The position numbers and the translations under genes are program-made. The notes under the pieces were generated by a model, which was not told the DNA's origin, did not search any database, and was given only the letters and a program-made list of their open reading frames with translations. A stretch of DNA of 64,000 nt, taken from NCBI RefSeq assembly GCF_016908325.1, contig NZ_JAFBDR010000002.1:124001-188000 (forward strand). The letters run 5' to 3'. Origin of the DNA: Aquibacillus albus. GTDB lineage: Bacteria > Bacillota > Bacilli > Bacillales > Amphibacillaceae. Shown here in pieces: positions 15,824 to 25,401 of this stretch (the stretch's first letter is position 1; each line of letters begins with the position of its first letter).

Positions 15824-16650
15824 ATTTGTAATTCCTCCCTTTTTTCCTTCGCTTCTTCAAATAAACGACTTAAGTACCCGCGACTTTCAGCAGCAATCGA
15901 AACAACCTGAGGCAACTTATAGTCTTTTGCTCCAATAATTTCTAAAACCGTTGCTCCTTCATAACCGGTTTCCACCATCTTGTTAACAACCGCTTTTAAA
16001 GGCACTGTACCTCTACCTGCTGTTTGGAACTCAGGTGCAGCAATTTTGAGTTGCTCGATAAATGTATCGCGGATATGTGTATGAATGATATATTTATGCA
16101 ACGCCCCAATAGCTTCTACTGGATCATCACCTACTCGGCCGACATGTGTCGCATCGAAGTTTAAGCCTAACCCTGGATGTTTCACCTCATCCATTAAACG
16201 TAGTGCCGTTTTTGTATTGTAAATGCTTTGTCCGTAATGTAGCTTTAATGCATATCGAATGCCAACATCATTAGCTGCCTGAGCCAATTCTTCAATTGCT
16301 CGAATGGAAGCCTCCGTACTTTCTTCATCATCTGATTTCCCGGCACTTCCTGTCGTTACCATCGGAATGCCAAGCTTGGCAGCTCGTTCAAATACTCGTT
16401 TTGTTCGCTCTAAATTTTGCGGAACTAAAATATTTGTTGCTGCCTCGACACAATAAAGATCTAGCCCAGCTTCATCTACCATCTTTTTTATTTCAGAAAG
16501 CTCGGCATCGCTGGCCGTATCAGTCAGGTGTTCTACCATTCCAACAATGGATGACAATTCAATCCCGTCATAGCCACTAAACTTGATGTATTCGATAGCT
16601 GTTTTTAAATCATACCCGCTAAAAAGAACTGAGTTAACTCCTAATTTCAT
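15820..16650 (-). CDS. Sugar phosphate isomerase/epimerase, TIM-barrel (AP endonuclease 2 fold)
   Basis: A protein of 276 residues with the xylose-isomerase-like barrel: an N-terminal strand MKLGVNSVLFSGYDL, EAATNILVP, LKLHYGQSIYNT, metal ligands in LNFDATHVGRVGDDP and IIHTHIRDT, and the closing VLEIIGAKDY. These enzymes isomerise or epimerise keto sugars, or dehydrate inosose, usually with a divalent metal. Coupling with Gfo/Idh (4-base overlap) is typical of oxidation-then-epimerisation pathways for sugars or inositols. The start ATG has GGAGG upstream. A weak cre-like site lies about 26-39 bases before the start. Confidence 0.88.
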   Translation of the reverse strand: MKLGVNSVLFSGYDLKTAIEYIKFSGYDGIELSSIVGMVEHLTDTASDAELSEIKKMVDEAGLDLYCVEAATNILVPQNLERTKRVFERAAKLGIPMVTTGSAGKSDDEESTEASIRAIEELAQAANDVGIRYALKLHYGQSIYNTKTALRLMDEVKHPGLGLNFDATHVGRVGDDPVEAIGALHKYIIHTHIRDTFIEQLKIAAPEFQTAGRGTVPLKAVVNKMVETGYEGATVLEIIGAKDYKLPQVVSIAAESRGYLSRLFEEAKEKREELQI

Positions 16651-16675
16651 TTTGTTTCCTCCCTTGGCTTTATTA

Positions 16676-16689
16676 GTAAAACGCTTACA
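16676..16689 (-). promoter_or_regulatory. Weak cre-like site before the isomerase gene
   Basis: TGTAAGCGTTTTAC on the minus strand matches the CcpA consensus TGWAANCGNTNWCA at 12 of 14 positions; the final CA is not matched. Confidence 0.35.
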
Positions 16690-16856
16690 TTAAAGGTTCC
16701 AAAAATCTAAACGATAGCGCCTAATTAAATCATAAAGGTTAAAAAGTTTCCGTTCATGGTTATTTGCGCCCTAACGTTGGTCGATTAGGACATATCTGAC
16801 TAGATTCTACCTCACCTGAATCGTAAATCATATAGGCTTATCACAACAAATTCTCC

Positions 16857-17759
16857 TTATCCTTTTACTGATCCCGCTGTCATACCTGCAACAATCTTTT
16901 CACTAAAGACTAAAAACAAAACAAATGGCGGAATAGTAATTAGTAATACGTTCGCAAATAATAGATTCCAGTCACTGTTGTACAGGCTCATGAAATTATA
17001 TAGAGTTAACTGTACAGTTGCATTATCTGCACCCGGAAAGAAATATAATGGATGAACAAAGTCATTGAAAATATTGACAGATGTTATAATAATTATAGTA
17101 GAATGTATTGGCTTTAATAACGGAAAAATAATCCGGAAATATAATCGAAAACCATCACAACCGTCAATGATCGCTGCTTCATCAATTTCTTTCGGTATAG
17201 TAGCAATAAATCCCGTATAAAGAACAATACAGAATGGGATGGATAATGCAACCATGACTAAAATAATGCCTGGCATTGTTTTAAATAAACCAAATTGCTC
17301 TAATACCCAGATTGTTGGTACGACCGCTGATGGAATCATGAGTCCTGCCAAAAACAAGGAAGTTAACCAACCAATTAATTTACTTTGACGCCTTTGCAAT
17401 ACAAATGCCCCCATGGAACATGCAACAGCTAAAATCAAAACGGAACTAGTAGTAATAACGGTACTATTAAAAAAAGCTGTTACGAGCATATAATCTCGTG
17501 CTTGAAAAACGTCTATAATATTTTGCCATAATCTAATTTCAGTCGGCCATGTAATGGTGAATCTTGCTGCTTCAGGACCTGTTTTCATAGCTGTTATAAT
17601 AATAAAGTAGAAAGGAATAATAAAAGTAACGATAGATATTAATACAGCTATTGTCTCAACTATTATTAATACAAGGTTCTTCTTACGTTTTTGTTTTCCT
17701 GCTTCTAATTGTTTACTTTCAACATGTTGTTGTTTCATTTCTACTTGTTGTTGGCTCAT
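16857..17759 (-). CDS. ABC sugar transporter permease (MalG type)
   Basis: A protein of 300 residues with an unusual Gln-rich cytosolic N-terminus (SQQQVEMKQQHVESKQ) and six membrane helices. The EAA loop near residue 200 (EIDEAAIIDGCDGFRLYFRIIFPLLKP) docks onto the ATPase. No ATPase gene is in the window, so a shared MsmX-type ATPase elsewhere is expected, as in B. subtilis CUT1 systems. It starts 4 bases inside the end of the partner permease gene. It is the last transporter gene, about 200 bases upstream of the isomerase gene. Confidence 0.92.
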   Translation of the reverse strand: MSQQQVEMKQQHVESKQLEAGKQKRKKNLVLIIVETIAVLISIVTFIIPFYFIIITAMKTGPEAARFTITWPTEIRLWQNIIDVFQARDYMLVTAFFNSTVITTSSVLILAVACSMGAFVLQRRQSKLIGWLTSLFLAGLMIPSAVVPTIWVLEQFGLFKTMPGIILVMVALSIPFCIVLYTGFIATIPKEIDEAAIIDGCDGFRLYFRIIFPLLKPIHSTIIIITSVNIFNDFVHPLYFFPGADNATVQLTLYNFMSLYNSDWNLLFANVLLITIPPFVLFLVFSEKIVAGMTAGSVKG

Positions 17760-18625
17760 AGATCCACCTCTCTCCTAGTTAAGAATTTAAATACTGGATA
17801 AACAACACAGGCAACTAATATAAACAAAATGACGTTCCCAGCAGTAGATAGGCCATAAAAACCTGCTTGATATTGCTTATAGATAATGGAAGCAATTAAG
17901 TCGGAACTGAAACCAGGTCCACCACCGGTCATTGCCCATACTAAGTCAAATGTTCTCAGGCCACCAATTAAGGCCAATAGGATAACTGCGTTAATGGCTG
18001 GTCTTGATAATGGTAGAGTGATGTGCCAAAATGCATTAAATTTCGTGCCACCATCAATTTGATGTGCCTCATAGTAATCTTTAGGAATAGACATCATTCC
18101 TGCAATGAAAATAACCGTTGCTATCCCAACACCCTTCCAGACATCAACCAAAGCTACTGAATAGATTGCTAAACTAGGACTTCCCAACCAGCTTGGGCCA
18201 TCTATTCCAATCCAAGAAAGTGCTGTATTGATAAGCCCTTCTGATGGGTGCATTAACACTTTAAAAGTTATACCCACTGCAATAGTACTTACTAATACTG
18301 GAAAAAATACGACGGAACGAATAAATTTCTTCGTTTTAATTTGAGATGTTAAAAAGGCAGCAATCATTAGTCCTAAAACTACTTTTAAACCCGCTGTTAA
18401 TACAGCAAAAATTAAGGTGTTTTTAAAGCCGATCATTAAGGAAGATTCTTCGAAAAACATGATAAAGTTTTCAAGCCCAATCCATTCCCAATCAACTAAT
18501 GTCCACCTGGTAAAACTAAAGAAAAAAGAAACGGCAGTAGGGTATAAGAATAATAAAGCGTAAATAAGAAAAGCTGGTAATAAGAGCCAATAACTATAAA
18601 CTTTATTTACTTTCAATTTGATCAC
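17756..18625 (-). CDS. ABC sugar transporter permease (MalF type)
   Basis: A protein of 289 residues with six membrane helices and the EAA motif (DYYEAHQIDGGTKFNAFWHITLPLSRPA) near residue 185. It pairs with the permease at 16857, which overlaps its stop by 4 bases. The family imports mono- or oligosaccharides delivered by a lipoprotein binding protein. A stem-loop at 18648-18681 separates it from the binding-protein gene and may lower permease expression relative to the binding protein. Confidence 0.92.
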   Translation of the reverse strand: MIKLKVNKVYSYWLLLPAFLIYALLFLYPTAVSFFFSFTRWTLVDWEWIGLENFIMFFEESSLMIGFKNTLIFAVLTAGLKVVLGLMIAAFLTSQIKTKKFIRSVVFFPVLVSTIAVGITFKVLMHPSEGLINTALSWIGIDGPSWLGSPSLAIYSVALVDVWKGVGIATVIFIAGMMSIPKDYYEAHQIDGGTKFNAFWHITLPLSRPAINAVILLALIGGLRTFDLVWAMTGGGPGFSSDLIASIIYKQYQAGFYGLSTAGNVILFILVACVVYPVFKFLTRREVDL

Positions 18626-18647
18626 CTCGATATAAAAGAAATTTTAA

Positions 18648-18681
18648 AGCCCTGCTTACATGTACCTAATAAACAGGGCCC
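18648..18681 (-). terminator. Intercistronic hairpin between binding protein and permease genes
   Basis: On the minus strand GGGCCCTG and CAGGGCTT arms pair around a 17-base loop, followed by TTAAAATTTC. It is likely a partial terminator or a 3' stabiliser of the binding-protein mRNA. Confidence 0.5.
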
Positions 18682-18697
18682 TTATTCATCTTTACTA

Positions 18698-20047
18698 TTA
18701 CCAGCCTTCCAAGTCTAATTGTTGTGCTTGTTTCTCCACATCTTTATCATATTTTTCTGCACCTTCTTGTGCTGAAATCATTCCAAGTCCAACTTCAATC
18801 AAAATGTGTTCAAGGTTTGGTCCTTTTAAAGGGGAATAGAACTCTAGTGCAGACGCAACATTTCCAGAATCAATATATGTCATCGTCTCTTTTACTGCTT
18901 CAAAAGAATCCTCAGGTAATTCTATTCCTTCAACGACAGGAGGACCAACTGGTTCGGCTACTGACATAAGGGTTTGGACTCCTTCATCTGAGACCATATA
19001 TTCCGCCCATATTTTCGCTGCCTCAATATCTTCAGCATCCTTATTTATATATAGTCCACTCGGCAACCATAATGTAATTCCATGGTTTTCAGGATCATCA
19101 CCTGGGACACCAAAGACACCAATATCGTCTATTGAATCTGAAAAGTTATCTTGAATATATGGTAAGATAGAGGTTAGCATTGGAAAATGAGCTGCTTCAC
19201 CATTTGCTATCATTTCCGCACCTTTTGTGTATGGTGTAGAAGATGCCTCATCATTGTAAAAGCCTTTCTCATATAATTCTGCAGTTTTTTCAAATCCCCT
19301 ACGTACAATTGGTGTATCTGCAATTTTGGCCTGATTTGTAGTATATAGTTCTGCAAATTCTGGATTTTCAGAATGTACGTTATAATAATCAGCTAAAAAG
19401 ATAATCTGTGAAGTATAGGTGTCTTGATAAGGTGCTATAACAGGTATTATTTCTCCCGCTTCTTTAACCACTTCATTATTAGCTATAAATTCTTCCCATG
19501 TATGGGGAACTTTTAATCCTAATTCTTCATAAACAGCTTTATTATAAATAATAGCGCCCGCGAGACTAGTTCCTACTGGGACACCGTAGGTTCCTGACTC
19601 ATCAGATGTAGCTTCTTGAAATGTATCTACAACACGTTCCATGAAAGGTTCTTCCGATAGGTCTACGAAATATTCACTAGGGTTTAGTGCTTTAAACAAC
19701 GAACCAGAGTTATACACTAATAAGTCTGCCATTTCTCCGACTGCTAATCTCGTTTTTACTAAGTTATCCCCTTCTCCTCCGGTTGGAACCCAATCAAATT
19801 TAGTTGTGATATTATATTTTTCTTTAATATCTGCTGCTAATGCCTCAAACTGTAATTGAGCTGTCTCTGAGTTACCAACTTGAATAGTAACCGTACGCTC
19901 TTCGTTTTCATTTTCAGAATCCGAACTATTGTCACTTCCACCCGTTGATGTAGTTTCCGAACCAGAATCTCCACTACTACAAGCAGCAAGTAAAAATAGA
20001 AATAAAACCATTAAACCAAACAGCCAGTTCTTCCTTAAGTACTTCAT
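18698..20047 (-). CDS. ABC sugar-binding lipoprotein (CUT1)
   Basis: A protein of 449 residues with a lipoprotein signal peptide: KYLRKNW, a hydrophobic run, then LAAC with the lipidated Cys at residue 23. A Ser/Gly/Glu-rich tether (24-50) follows, then the family 1 solute-binding fold (GNSETAQLQFEALAADIKEK to the C-terminal helices). It captures the sugar outside the membrane and hands it to the two permeases downstream. The start has GGGGG 9 bases upstream. It sits 270 bases after the response-regulator gene, probably with its own promoter, and its sensor pair is next door. Confidence 0.93.
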   Translation of the reverse strand: MKYLRKNWLFGLMVLFLFLLAACSSGDSGSETTSTGGSDNSSDSENENEERTVTIQVGNSETAQLQFEALAADIKEKYNITTKFDWVPTGGEGDNLVKTRLAVGEMADLLVYNSGSLFKALNPSEYFVDLSEEPFMERVVDTFQEATSDESGTYGVPVGTSLAGAIIYNKAVYEELGLKVPHTWEEFIANNEVVKEAGEIIPVIAPYQDTYTSQIIFLADYYNVHSENPEFAELYTTNQAKIADTPIVRRGFEKTAELYEKGFYNDEASSTPYTKGAEMIANGEAAHFPMLTSILPYIQDNFSDSIDDIGVFGVPGDDPENHGITLWLPSGLYINKDAEDIEAAKIWAEYMVSDEGVQTLMSVAEPVGPPVVEGIELPEDSFEAVKETMTYIDSGNVASALEFYSPLKGPNLEHILIEVGLGMISAQEGAEKYDKDVEKQAQQLDLEGW

Positions 20048-20190
20048 TTCGCAACCCCCTTGTTTTTTAATACAATTTAAGTATAAAAGTTTCTTATTTC
20101 AATAAAAACCTAAATATTTAACTATGAAGAGGGGGAGTTTTCACAATCTAGTTTCGTGAAATCGCCTCTTTATTCCTATCAGTTTATAAC

Positions 20191-20215
20191 AAAAAAAGAG
20201 CCTAATTATAGGCTC
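20191..20215 (-). terminator. Terminator of the first sensor/regulator operon
   Basis: Minus-strand GAGCCTATAATTAGGCTC hairpin followed by TTTTTTT, about 100 bases beyond the response-regulator stop codon. Confidence 0.75.
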
Positions 20216-20317
20216 CAATCGATCAATTTTCCCATAATAAAATAAAACTCTTCATGTCATGTATAGATCTTAAGTAAAAGATAATTACTATTTCTTCGCT
20301 ATAATTTTAAATTCATA

Positions 20318-21799
20318 CTACATGTGATTTTCTTTATATTCTCTAGGAGTTGTGCCAATTATTTTTTTAAATACAGACCGAAAATGCTTTGGATCACTAT
20401 AACCTACTAATTCGCCCACCCCTACTGTCTTGTTATATCCTTTATTAAAATATTCTTTTGCCTTCTCACAACGAAATCGCGCTAAATACTCAGAAAAAGT
20501 GTAACCTGTTTGTTCTTTAAACTCTCTAGATAAATAACTAATACTTACATGATGACGTTCAGCAAATTGCTGAAGCGTAATATTAGAACTATAAGACTGT
20601 TCTATCCAATTCTTTATTGCTGGAATTAAATGCTTAGGAGCAATATTGCGAGGCTTATAAATATTAGCAATTTCTAAAATCAATGGACAAAACCATTTTT
20701 CCAATTCTTCATAAGTTACAATAACATCTAATCGTTCAAACACTTCATCAATATTTTCCATATGAATGCTCTCAATCGATGCATCTTCTAATTTAAATGT
20801 AATGGCATAATAAACATCCCATAAAAATCTCACTAATTGTTTTTGTGTTAATTGATACTTTTTAATTTCATTAATTGTGTTAGAAACAGCAGACTCAAGC
20901 AGAGACATTTCGCCACTTCTAATATACTTTTCGATTAATCGAATAGAATCCCATAGTTGTTGAATGTTTCTGTCGGGCAATTCAGTTGGGGACTCGAAGT
21001 AGGTGGATTGACCGAATAACTTATTTTTATCCATTAATTTATGCAATTCATTATAAGTATCACAAAGTTTTCGATTGATAGGCTTGATTGCATAGCCAAT
21101 ATGTAAATGTTGGACTTTTGATATTTCGTGTATAAACGTTTTAAAATCAAATGCCTCAATAGATTTATTTTCCTTATATAATATAATTTTTCGTTGTGAA
21201 TCTAGAGAAAAAACCGTCAATCGATTATCTTTATCTAATTTAGATTGTACTTTTTCTATCTTATTATTAATAGTTGACCAACTCACGGAAGCCTTCCAAT
21301 TTCCTAATAATAGGTAAACTAGATGTAAACTGCATTCACAAAAGTCATCTACTTTTGAATTTTTTTCCAAAGGATTAAATATAGACTGTTTAACTAACCA
21401 ATTTTGATGCTCATTTTCTTGTGTTTTTTGCACTTCTATCGATTTGATTGCTTTATTGATTGTATCGATTAAACTCAGTTTATTCACTGGTTTTAACAAA
21501 TAATCTTTAACTCCTAATTTTATCCCCTTTTTTGCATAATCAAATGTATCATGAACGGTTAATAAGATACACTCGATATGCTGATCTATTTCCTTTAGCT
21601 TTTCTACTAATACTAGTCCATCCATCTCTGGCATTGTAATATCTGTTACAACTAAATCAGGTTTTTCAAGACATGCTTGATCATAGGCAGTTTTACCGTT
21701 ATCAAAATAATGCACTTTGTGACTATCTTCAAACTCTTTAAAAATTGTTTTTAATTCCATAAGAGCCCAATACTCATCTTCAATAACATAAATGTTCAA
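20318..21799 (-). CDS. YesN-type response regulator (REC-AraC), first system
   Basis: A protein of 493 residues. The receiver domain (1-120) has the phospho-acceptor Asp53 in VVTDITMPEMDG and the conserved Lys in YLLKPVNKL. A long middle region (about 130-385) follows, then a C-terminal AraC double HTH (390-493; TLQQFAERHHVSISYLSREF and VGYSDPKHFRSVFKKIIGTTPREY). It overlaps the kinase gene by 4 bases. Such pairs usually switch on the adjacent sugar ABC operon, here the genes at 18698-16857. Confidence 0.93.
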   Translation of the reverse strand: MNIYVIEDEYWALMELKTIFKEFEDSHKVHYFDNGKTAYDQACLEKPDLVVTDITMPEMDGLVLVEKLKEIDQHIECILLTVHDTFDYAKKGIKLGVKDYLLKPVNKLSLIDTINKAIKSIEVQKTQENEHQNWLVKQSIFNPLEKNSKVDDFCECSLHLVYLLLGNWKASVSWSTINNKIEKVQSKLDKDNRLTVFSLDSQRKIILYKENKSIEAFDFKTFIHEISKVQHLHIGYAIKPINRKLCDTYNELHKLMDKNKLFGQSTYFESPTELPDRNIQQLWDSIRLIEKYIRSGEMSLLESAVSNTINEIKKYQLTQKQLVRFLWDVYYAITFKLEDASIESIHMENIDEVFERLDVIVTYEELEKWFCPLILEIANIYKPRNIAPKHLIPAIKNWIEQSYSSNITLQQFAERHHVSISYLSREFKEQTGYTFSEYLARFRCEKAKEYFNKGYNKTVGVGELVGYSDPKHFRSVFKKIIGTTPREYKENHM

Positions 21800-23601
21800 T
21801 TTTCCCCCTCCATCTTTTCAATATTTAACGGTAAGTTTAATATAACTGTTGTTCCAATGCCTACTTCACTTTCGATTGCAATTCGATATTCAGCACCGTA
21901 CATTAACCGAATTCTTTGTGCAATATTGTTAAGACCTATCCCCGACTCCTTCGATTGAACGCCAAATTTATTTACTTTCGAAAGTACATTTGATAATTTA
22001 TTATTATCCATTCCTTGGCCATTATCTGCGACGATAATGACTAAACTATTACTTTCATTAAAGGCAATAATTTCTATTATTCCCCCTGACTTTTTATTGA
22101 TAAATCCGTGATTCACTGCATTTTCAACGATAGGTTGTATTAATAATTTCGGAATAAGTGTGTTCTTCACATCTTCATTTATATGTTGAGTAAGAATAAA
22201 ACGGTCTCTAAATCGATGCTTTTGAATTCTTATATAGTTTTCAATGTGTTTCATTTCTTCTTGCAGCGTTACTGGCTGATCTAGATTACGCATACTATAC
22301 TTAAATAATTCAGCTAATGATTCAGAAATCTCCGCGACTTGCTCAACACCTTTTACTCGACTAATAGATTTCATTACATTTAATGTGTTGTATAAAAAAT
22401 GAGGATTTATTTGCGATTGAAGGGCTGAAATTTTAGCATTTTTTTCTGCAATACTTGCTTCGTATACTTCAGTAATTAATTTATGGATACTATCAAGCAT
22501 GCTATTATATACTCTTGCTATTACGTCCATTTCTGTATTACCTGATAAATCCATTCTTTCAGCTAAATCACCTTTTTCCACGCGTTTCATTTTTTTCATC
22601 ATTTTAGAAAAAGGTTTAGCAATGTTATAGGATAACAAATAAGAAATAGCAGCAATGATAATGATAGTGATGATTCCACTTACTACAATAAATAAAATAA
22701 TTTGTTTTCTTTCAAATTTAATAAACTCATCTTCAATTAAAGTTAGTGTTGTCCAATTGGTATAATCTGATTGATCTGTAGCTAATAAATAATTAGCACC
22801 GTTCCATTTTAATTCGCCAAATTCTGATTTTTCGTCATGTAAATTCGACAAAGGCGGAAGATTTATATTTTTTCCAATTAATTCTTTCGTGTTACTGTAT
22901 ATAACACTGTCATTTGTTAATATAATAATTTTCATATAATCTTTAAGATATTCTACACCTTTTAATTCTAGCAATTTATCAAAAAAGGCAATATCGATAT
23001 CAATTTTTACCGTTCCTATCTTTTTTCTTTGTGGAATTTCATATATATGCCTAGCCAATGAGACTACCTTATGTTCATTACCATCAAAATTGACATAGGA
23101 ATGTGTAGGAATTAATATAAAATCACTTTTTGATTTATTATTTAAATCCGTTATCCAGTTTTTCTCTTCTGCTCCATATCTAACGCGCATTCCGCCACTT
23201 TTATCATATTGAAACATAGTTCCTGAATTTGTATATATTGTAATACCTTCTATACTTTTTATTGGGTAAGTTTGACTAAATAGATTGGGATACAACTTAT
23301 TTCGAATTGCTAAATCACTTAAAATATTTTGATTACTTTCATAATTCATAAGCATGTTTTGGATATATGAATCAGTAAAAATAGCTAATGAAAGTCGCTC
23401 TATATCATCTATATAAAGATCTATCGTTTGGGTAAATTGTGATGACAAGACTTTAGACATTTCTTGCGCTTGATTTTTCATTTGGTTAATATTGTTGACA
23501 TAAATAAAGATTCCAATAATTGTAATAACAATGATATAAACCATTGCGAAAGTAAGAAAGATTTTGTTTCGTATGTTCAACTTTCTGTAAAGCGCTTTCA
23601 T
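21796..23601 (-). CDS. YesM-type sensor histidine kinase, first system
   Basis: A protein of 601 residues when started at the ATG of MKALYRKL, which follows GGAGGATAATT; an upstream in-frame ATG overlaps the ribosome site. TM1 is at about 13-33, followed by a large extracellular Cache-like domain (35-290), TM2, and a HAMP domain containing MKKMKRVEKGDLAERMDL. The His_kinase domain has the phospho-accepting His in LQSQINPHFLYNTLNVMKSI, and an HATPase_c domain follows (VENAVNHGF, ADNGQGMDN, SGIGLNNIAQRI). It senses an extracellular signal, probably with the binding protein, and phosphorylates the regulator encoded downstream. Confidence 0.93.
   Translation of the reverse strand: MKALYRKLNIRNKIFLTFAMVYIIVITIIGIFIYVNNINQMKNQAQEMSKVLSSQFTQTIDLYIDDIERLSLAIFTDSYIQNMLMNYESNQNILSDLAIRNKLYPNLFSQTYPIKSIEGITIYTNSGTMFQYDKSGGMRVRYGAEEKNWITDLNNKSKSDFILIPTHSYVNFDGNEHKVVSLARHIYEIPQRKKIGTVKIDIDIAFFDKLLELKGVEYLKDYMKIIILTNDSVIYSNTKELIGKNINLPPLSNLHDEKSEFGELKWNGANYLLATDQSDYTNWTTLTLIEDEFIKFERKQIILFIVVSGIITIIIIAAISYLLSYNIAKPFSKMMKKMKRVEKGDLAERMDLSGNTEMDVIARVYNSMLDSIHKLITEVYEASIAEKNAKISALQSQINPHFLYNTLNVMKSISRVKGVEQVAEISESLAELFKYSMRNLDQPVTLQEEMKHIENYIRIQKHRFRDRFILTQHINEDVKNTLIPKLLIQPIVENAVNHGFINKKSGGIIEIIAFNESNSLVIIVADNGQGMDNNKLSNVLSKVNKFGVQSKESGIGLNNIAQRIRLMYGAEYRIAIESEVGIGTTVILNLPLNIEKMEGEN
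23587..23601 (-). promoter_or_regulatory. cre-like sequence over the kinase start codon
   Basis: TGAAAGCGCTTTACA covers the first codons (ATGAAAGCGCTTTACA). It is one base longer than the ideal cre spacing, so repression by CcpA is possible but uncertain. Confidence 0.3.
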
Positions 23602-23871
23602 AATTATCCTCCACAAAAGCCGACTTGTGGTATTTATTTTAACCTTTTAAATCGTCATGGGATAACCTCCTCCGTTAAAAATCAAGGAAATTATCCCCCA
23701 TGTCTACTAAAATAACAGTAAAACAAACCATACAAGACTACTGTCTTTCTTTTGATATTAAATCATTGACAAACTCTTGACACTATCTTATCACTTTTTC
23801 ATTTTTGGTGATAGTTTTGTTAAAGCATTCCTCTGTCGGCTTATATAGAGTAAATCGTGAAGTTAAGAATA

Positions 23872-24891
23872 TCATTGGATGATGTGGTGGCTAACTTGTG
23901 GTACTTCAATTACAGCTCCATTATTCATGTGGGATTGAATAGCCGCTTCAATAACTTCTTGTACAGCAAGAGCATCTGATCCAGAAGCGCTTATTTCTGC
24001 GGGTGCTACACCATCTTTGACTTCACGAATAAATTGATCAAAACGATTAGCAAAAGTATCGTGGAATCTACCAACACCCGTCATAATGGAATTTCGCCCG
24101 GACAGTAGCTCGTCTTTTTGATGTGGGTAAAAAGTAAATCTTTCATAGACGTTATCGATTTCAAATCGACCCTTATTTCCAGCAACCTCACAGTATTCGA
24201 TTGGATGCTTTCTCGACATGTCGTAACTACCGGTTAAGTGTCCAACAGCTCCAGAAGTAAATTCCATATTAATAGAAGCAGTTGACCATGTGTCCCTACC
24301 AGGTGCCTTGGTCATAAACGACTGGACACGACGGATGTCGCCACCGAAATACCGCATGACATCGATTGAATGCGGATGTAGGGCGCGCATATGAAACCAT
24401 GGAGTCATGTCCTTTGGATTTTGAATCGTTAACTTCATATTGAGGAACAATAACGATCCAAGCTCCCCCTTTTCTATTAATTCCTTTCCTTTGTTAGCCG
24501 GAGGAACAAATCTGTGATTCAAGTTGCAAGCGAACCGAACACCCTTCTCTCTAGCAAATTGAACCATTACTCGTGCTTCTTCAATCTTATTGGAGATTGG
24601 CTTTTCGACTAAAACATCCTTACCAGCTTCAATTGCTGTTGTCACCGGCAAATAGTGGTGGCTACCATTCTCTTCTCCTGCAGTAGCTACACTCACAATA
24701 TCTATTTCTTGTGCTTCTAGCATACTATTTATGTCTGTATAACAAACAACACCATATGTCTCTGCCATCTGTTTGGCTCGTTCCTCTACCAGATCACAAA
24801 CAGCCACTAATTGTGTTTCGGGATGCATATGATAATATTGGCAATGGAGCTTACCGATTTTGTTAACCCCTACGACAGCAACTTTTAGCAT
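23872..24891 (-). CDS. Gfo/Idh/MocA-family sugar dehydrogenase (copy 2)
   Basis: A protein of 339 residues. Rossmann motif VAVVGVNKIGKLHCQYYHM (the second Gly of the GxGxxG is Asn-Lys here), EKPISNKIEEARVMVQFA catalytic-Lys block and active-site helix HPHSIDVMRYFGGDI. It is closely similar to the 14807 protein along the whole length, including identical stretches such as FLNMKLTIQNP, so it arose by duplication or paired acquisition. It is the first gene of the left locus. The altered glycine motif may affect cofactor preference. It has an upstream operator-like palindrome at 25082. Confidence 0.9.
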   Translation of the reverse strand: MLKVAVVGVNKIGKLHCQYYHMHPETQLVAVCDLVEERAKQMAETYGVVCYTDINSMLEAQEIDIVSVATAGEENGSHHYLPVTTAIEAGKDVLVEKPISNKIEEARVMVQFAREKGVRFACNLNHRFVPPANKGKELIEKGELGSLLFLNMKLTIQNPKDMTPWFHMRALHPHSIDVMRYFGGDIRRVQSFMTKAPGRDTWSTASINMEFTSGAVGHLTGSYDMSRKHPIEYCEVAGNKGRFEIDNVYERFTFYPHQKDELLSGRNSIMTGVGRFHDTFANRFDQFIREVKDGVAPAEISASGSDALAVQEVIEAAIQSHMNNGAVIEVPQVSHHIIQ

Positions 24892-25187
24892 CTTGGCCCA
24901 CCTTTCATAATTATTGCATTAGCTATCTTTCTATCCTGTTTCATATCTAATAACTAATTATAATAGTAAAGGAATTTTTCAACTTAATCATAGCCAATTA
25001 CGCCATCTTTATTGACCATAAAATCCATAAAAAAAGGAATTGAATTGATTATAATTAATTAGTTTGCGAATAAATCAACTATGTAAACACTTACAACATT
25101 GCATAACCCAGCTACTTTTTCAACCGTAAACTTCCATTAATCATACCAACTTCATAACAAAATAGATACCAAATTATTGTTCAATCA
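24892..25187. other. Intergenic leader of the left sugar locus
   Basis: AT-rich, no coding frame. It contains TGTAAACACTTACA at 25082-25095, a perfect 14-bp palindrome-like operator that resembles cre but has CA instead of the central CG. It could bind a LacI-family regulator. Confidence 0.4.
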
Positions 25188-25212
25188 GGACAGGGGGGCC
25201 TTGTCCCTGTCC
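25188..25212. repeat. Family C palindrome, copy 3
   Basis: GGACAGGG and CCCTGTCC arms (25188-25195, 25205-25212) overlap the beginning of family A copy 10. Confidence 0.55.
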
Positions 25213-25252
25213 TCCACACGCGGACAAATGTCCACAACAGGGGTCAGACCCC
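25208..25252 (+). repeat. Family A repeat, copy 10
   Basis: Full copy without the final T. It is the only family A copy between 10,057 and 48,397, and lies at the junction of the two catabolic loci. Confidence 0.9.
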
Positions 25253-25401
25253 ACAATCGGTCAAACCTCTAACTTTTTAGAGGTCATATCTCTCTTTTAG
25301 TAACATAAATTTATTGATACTATAAAGAGAACTACATTCCTAACTTATCAAAATGTAAGCGCAACCATAATTCCGTGTATAGAAATGAGGGTTAGCACAG
25401 G

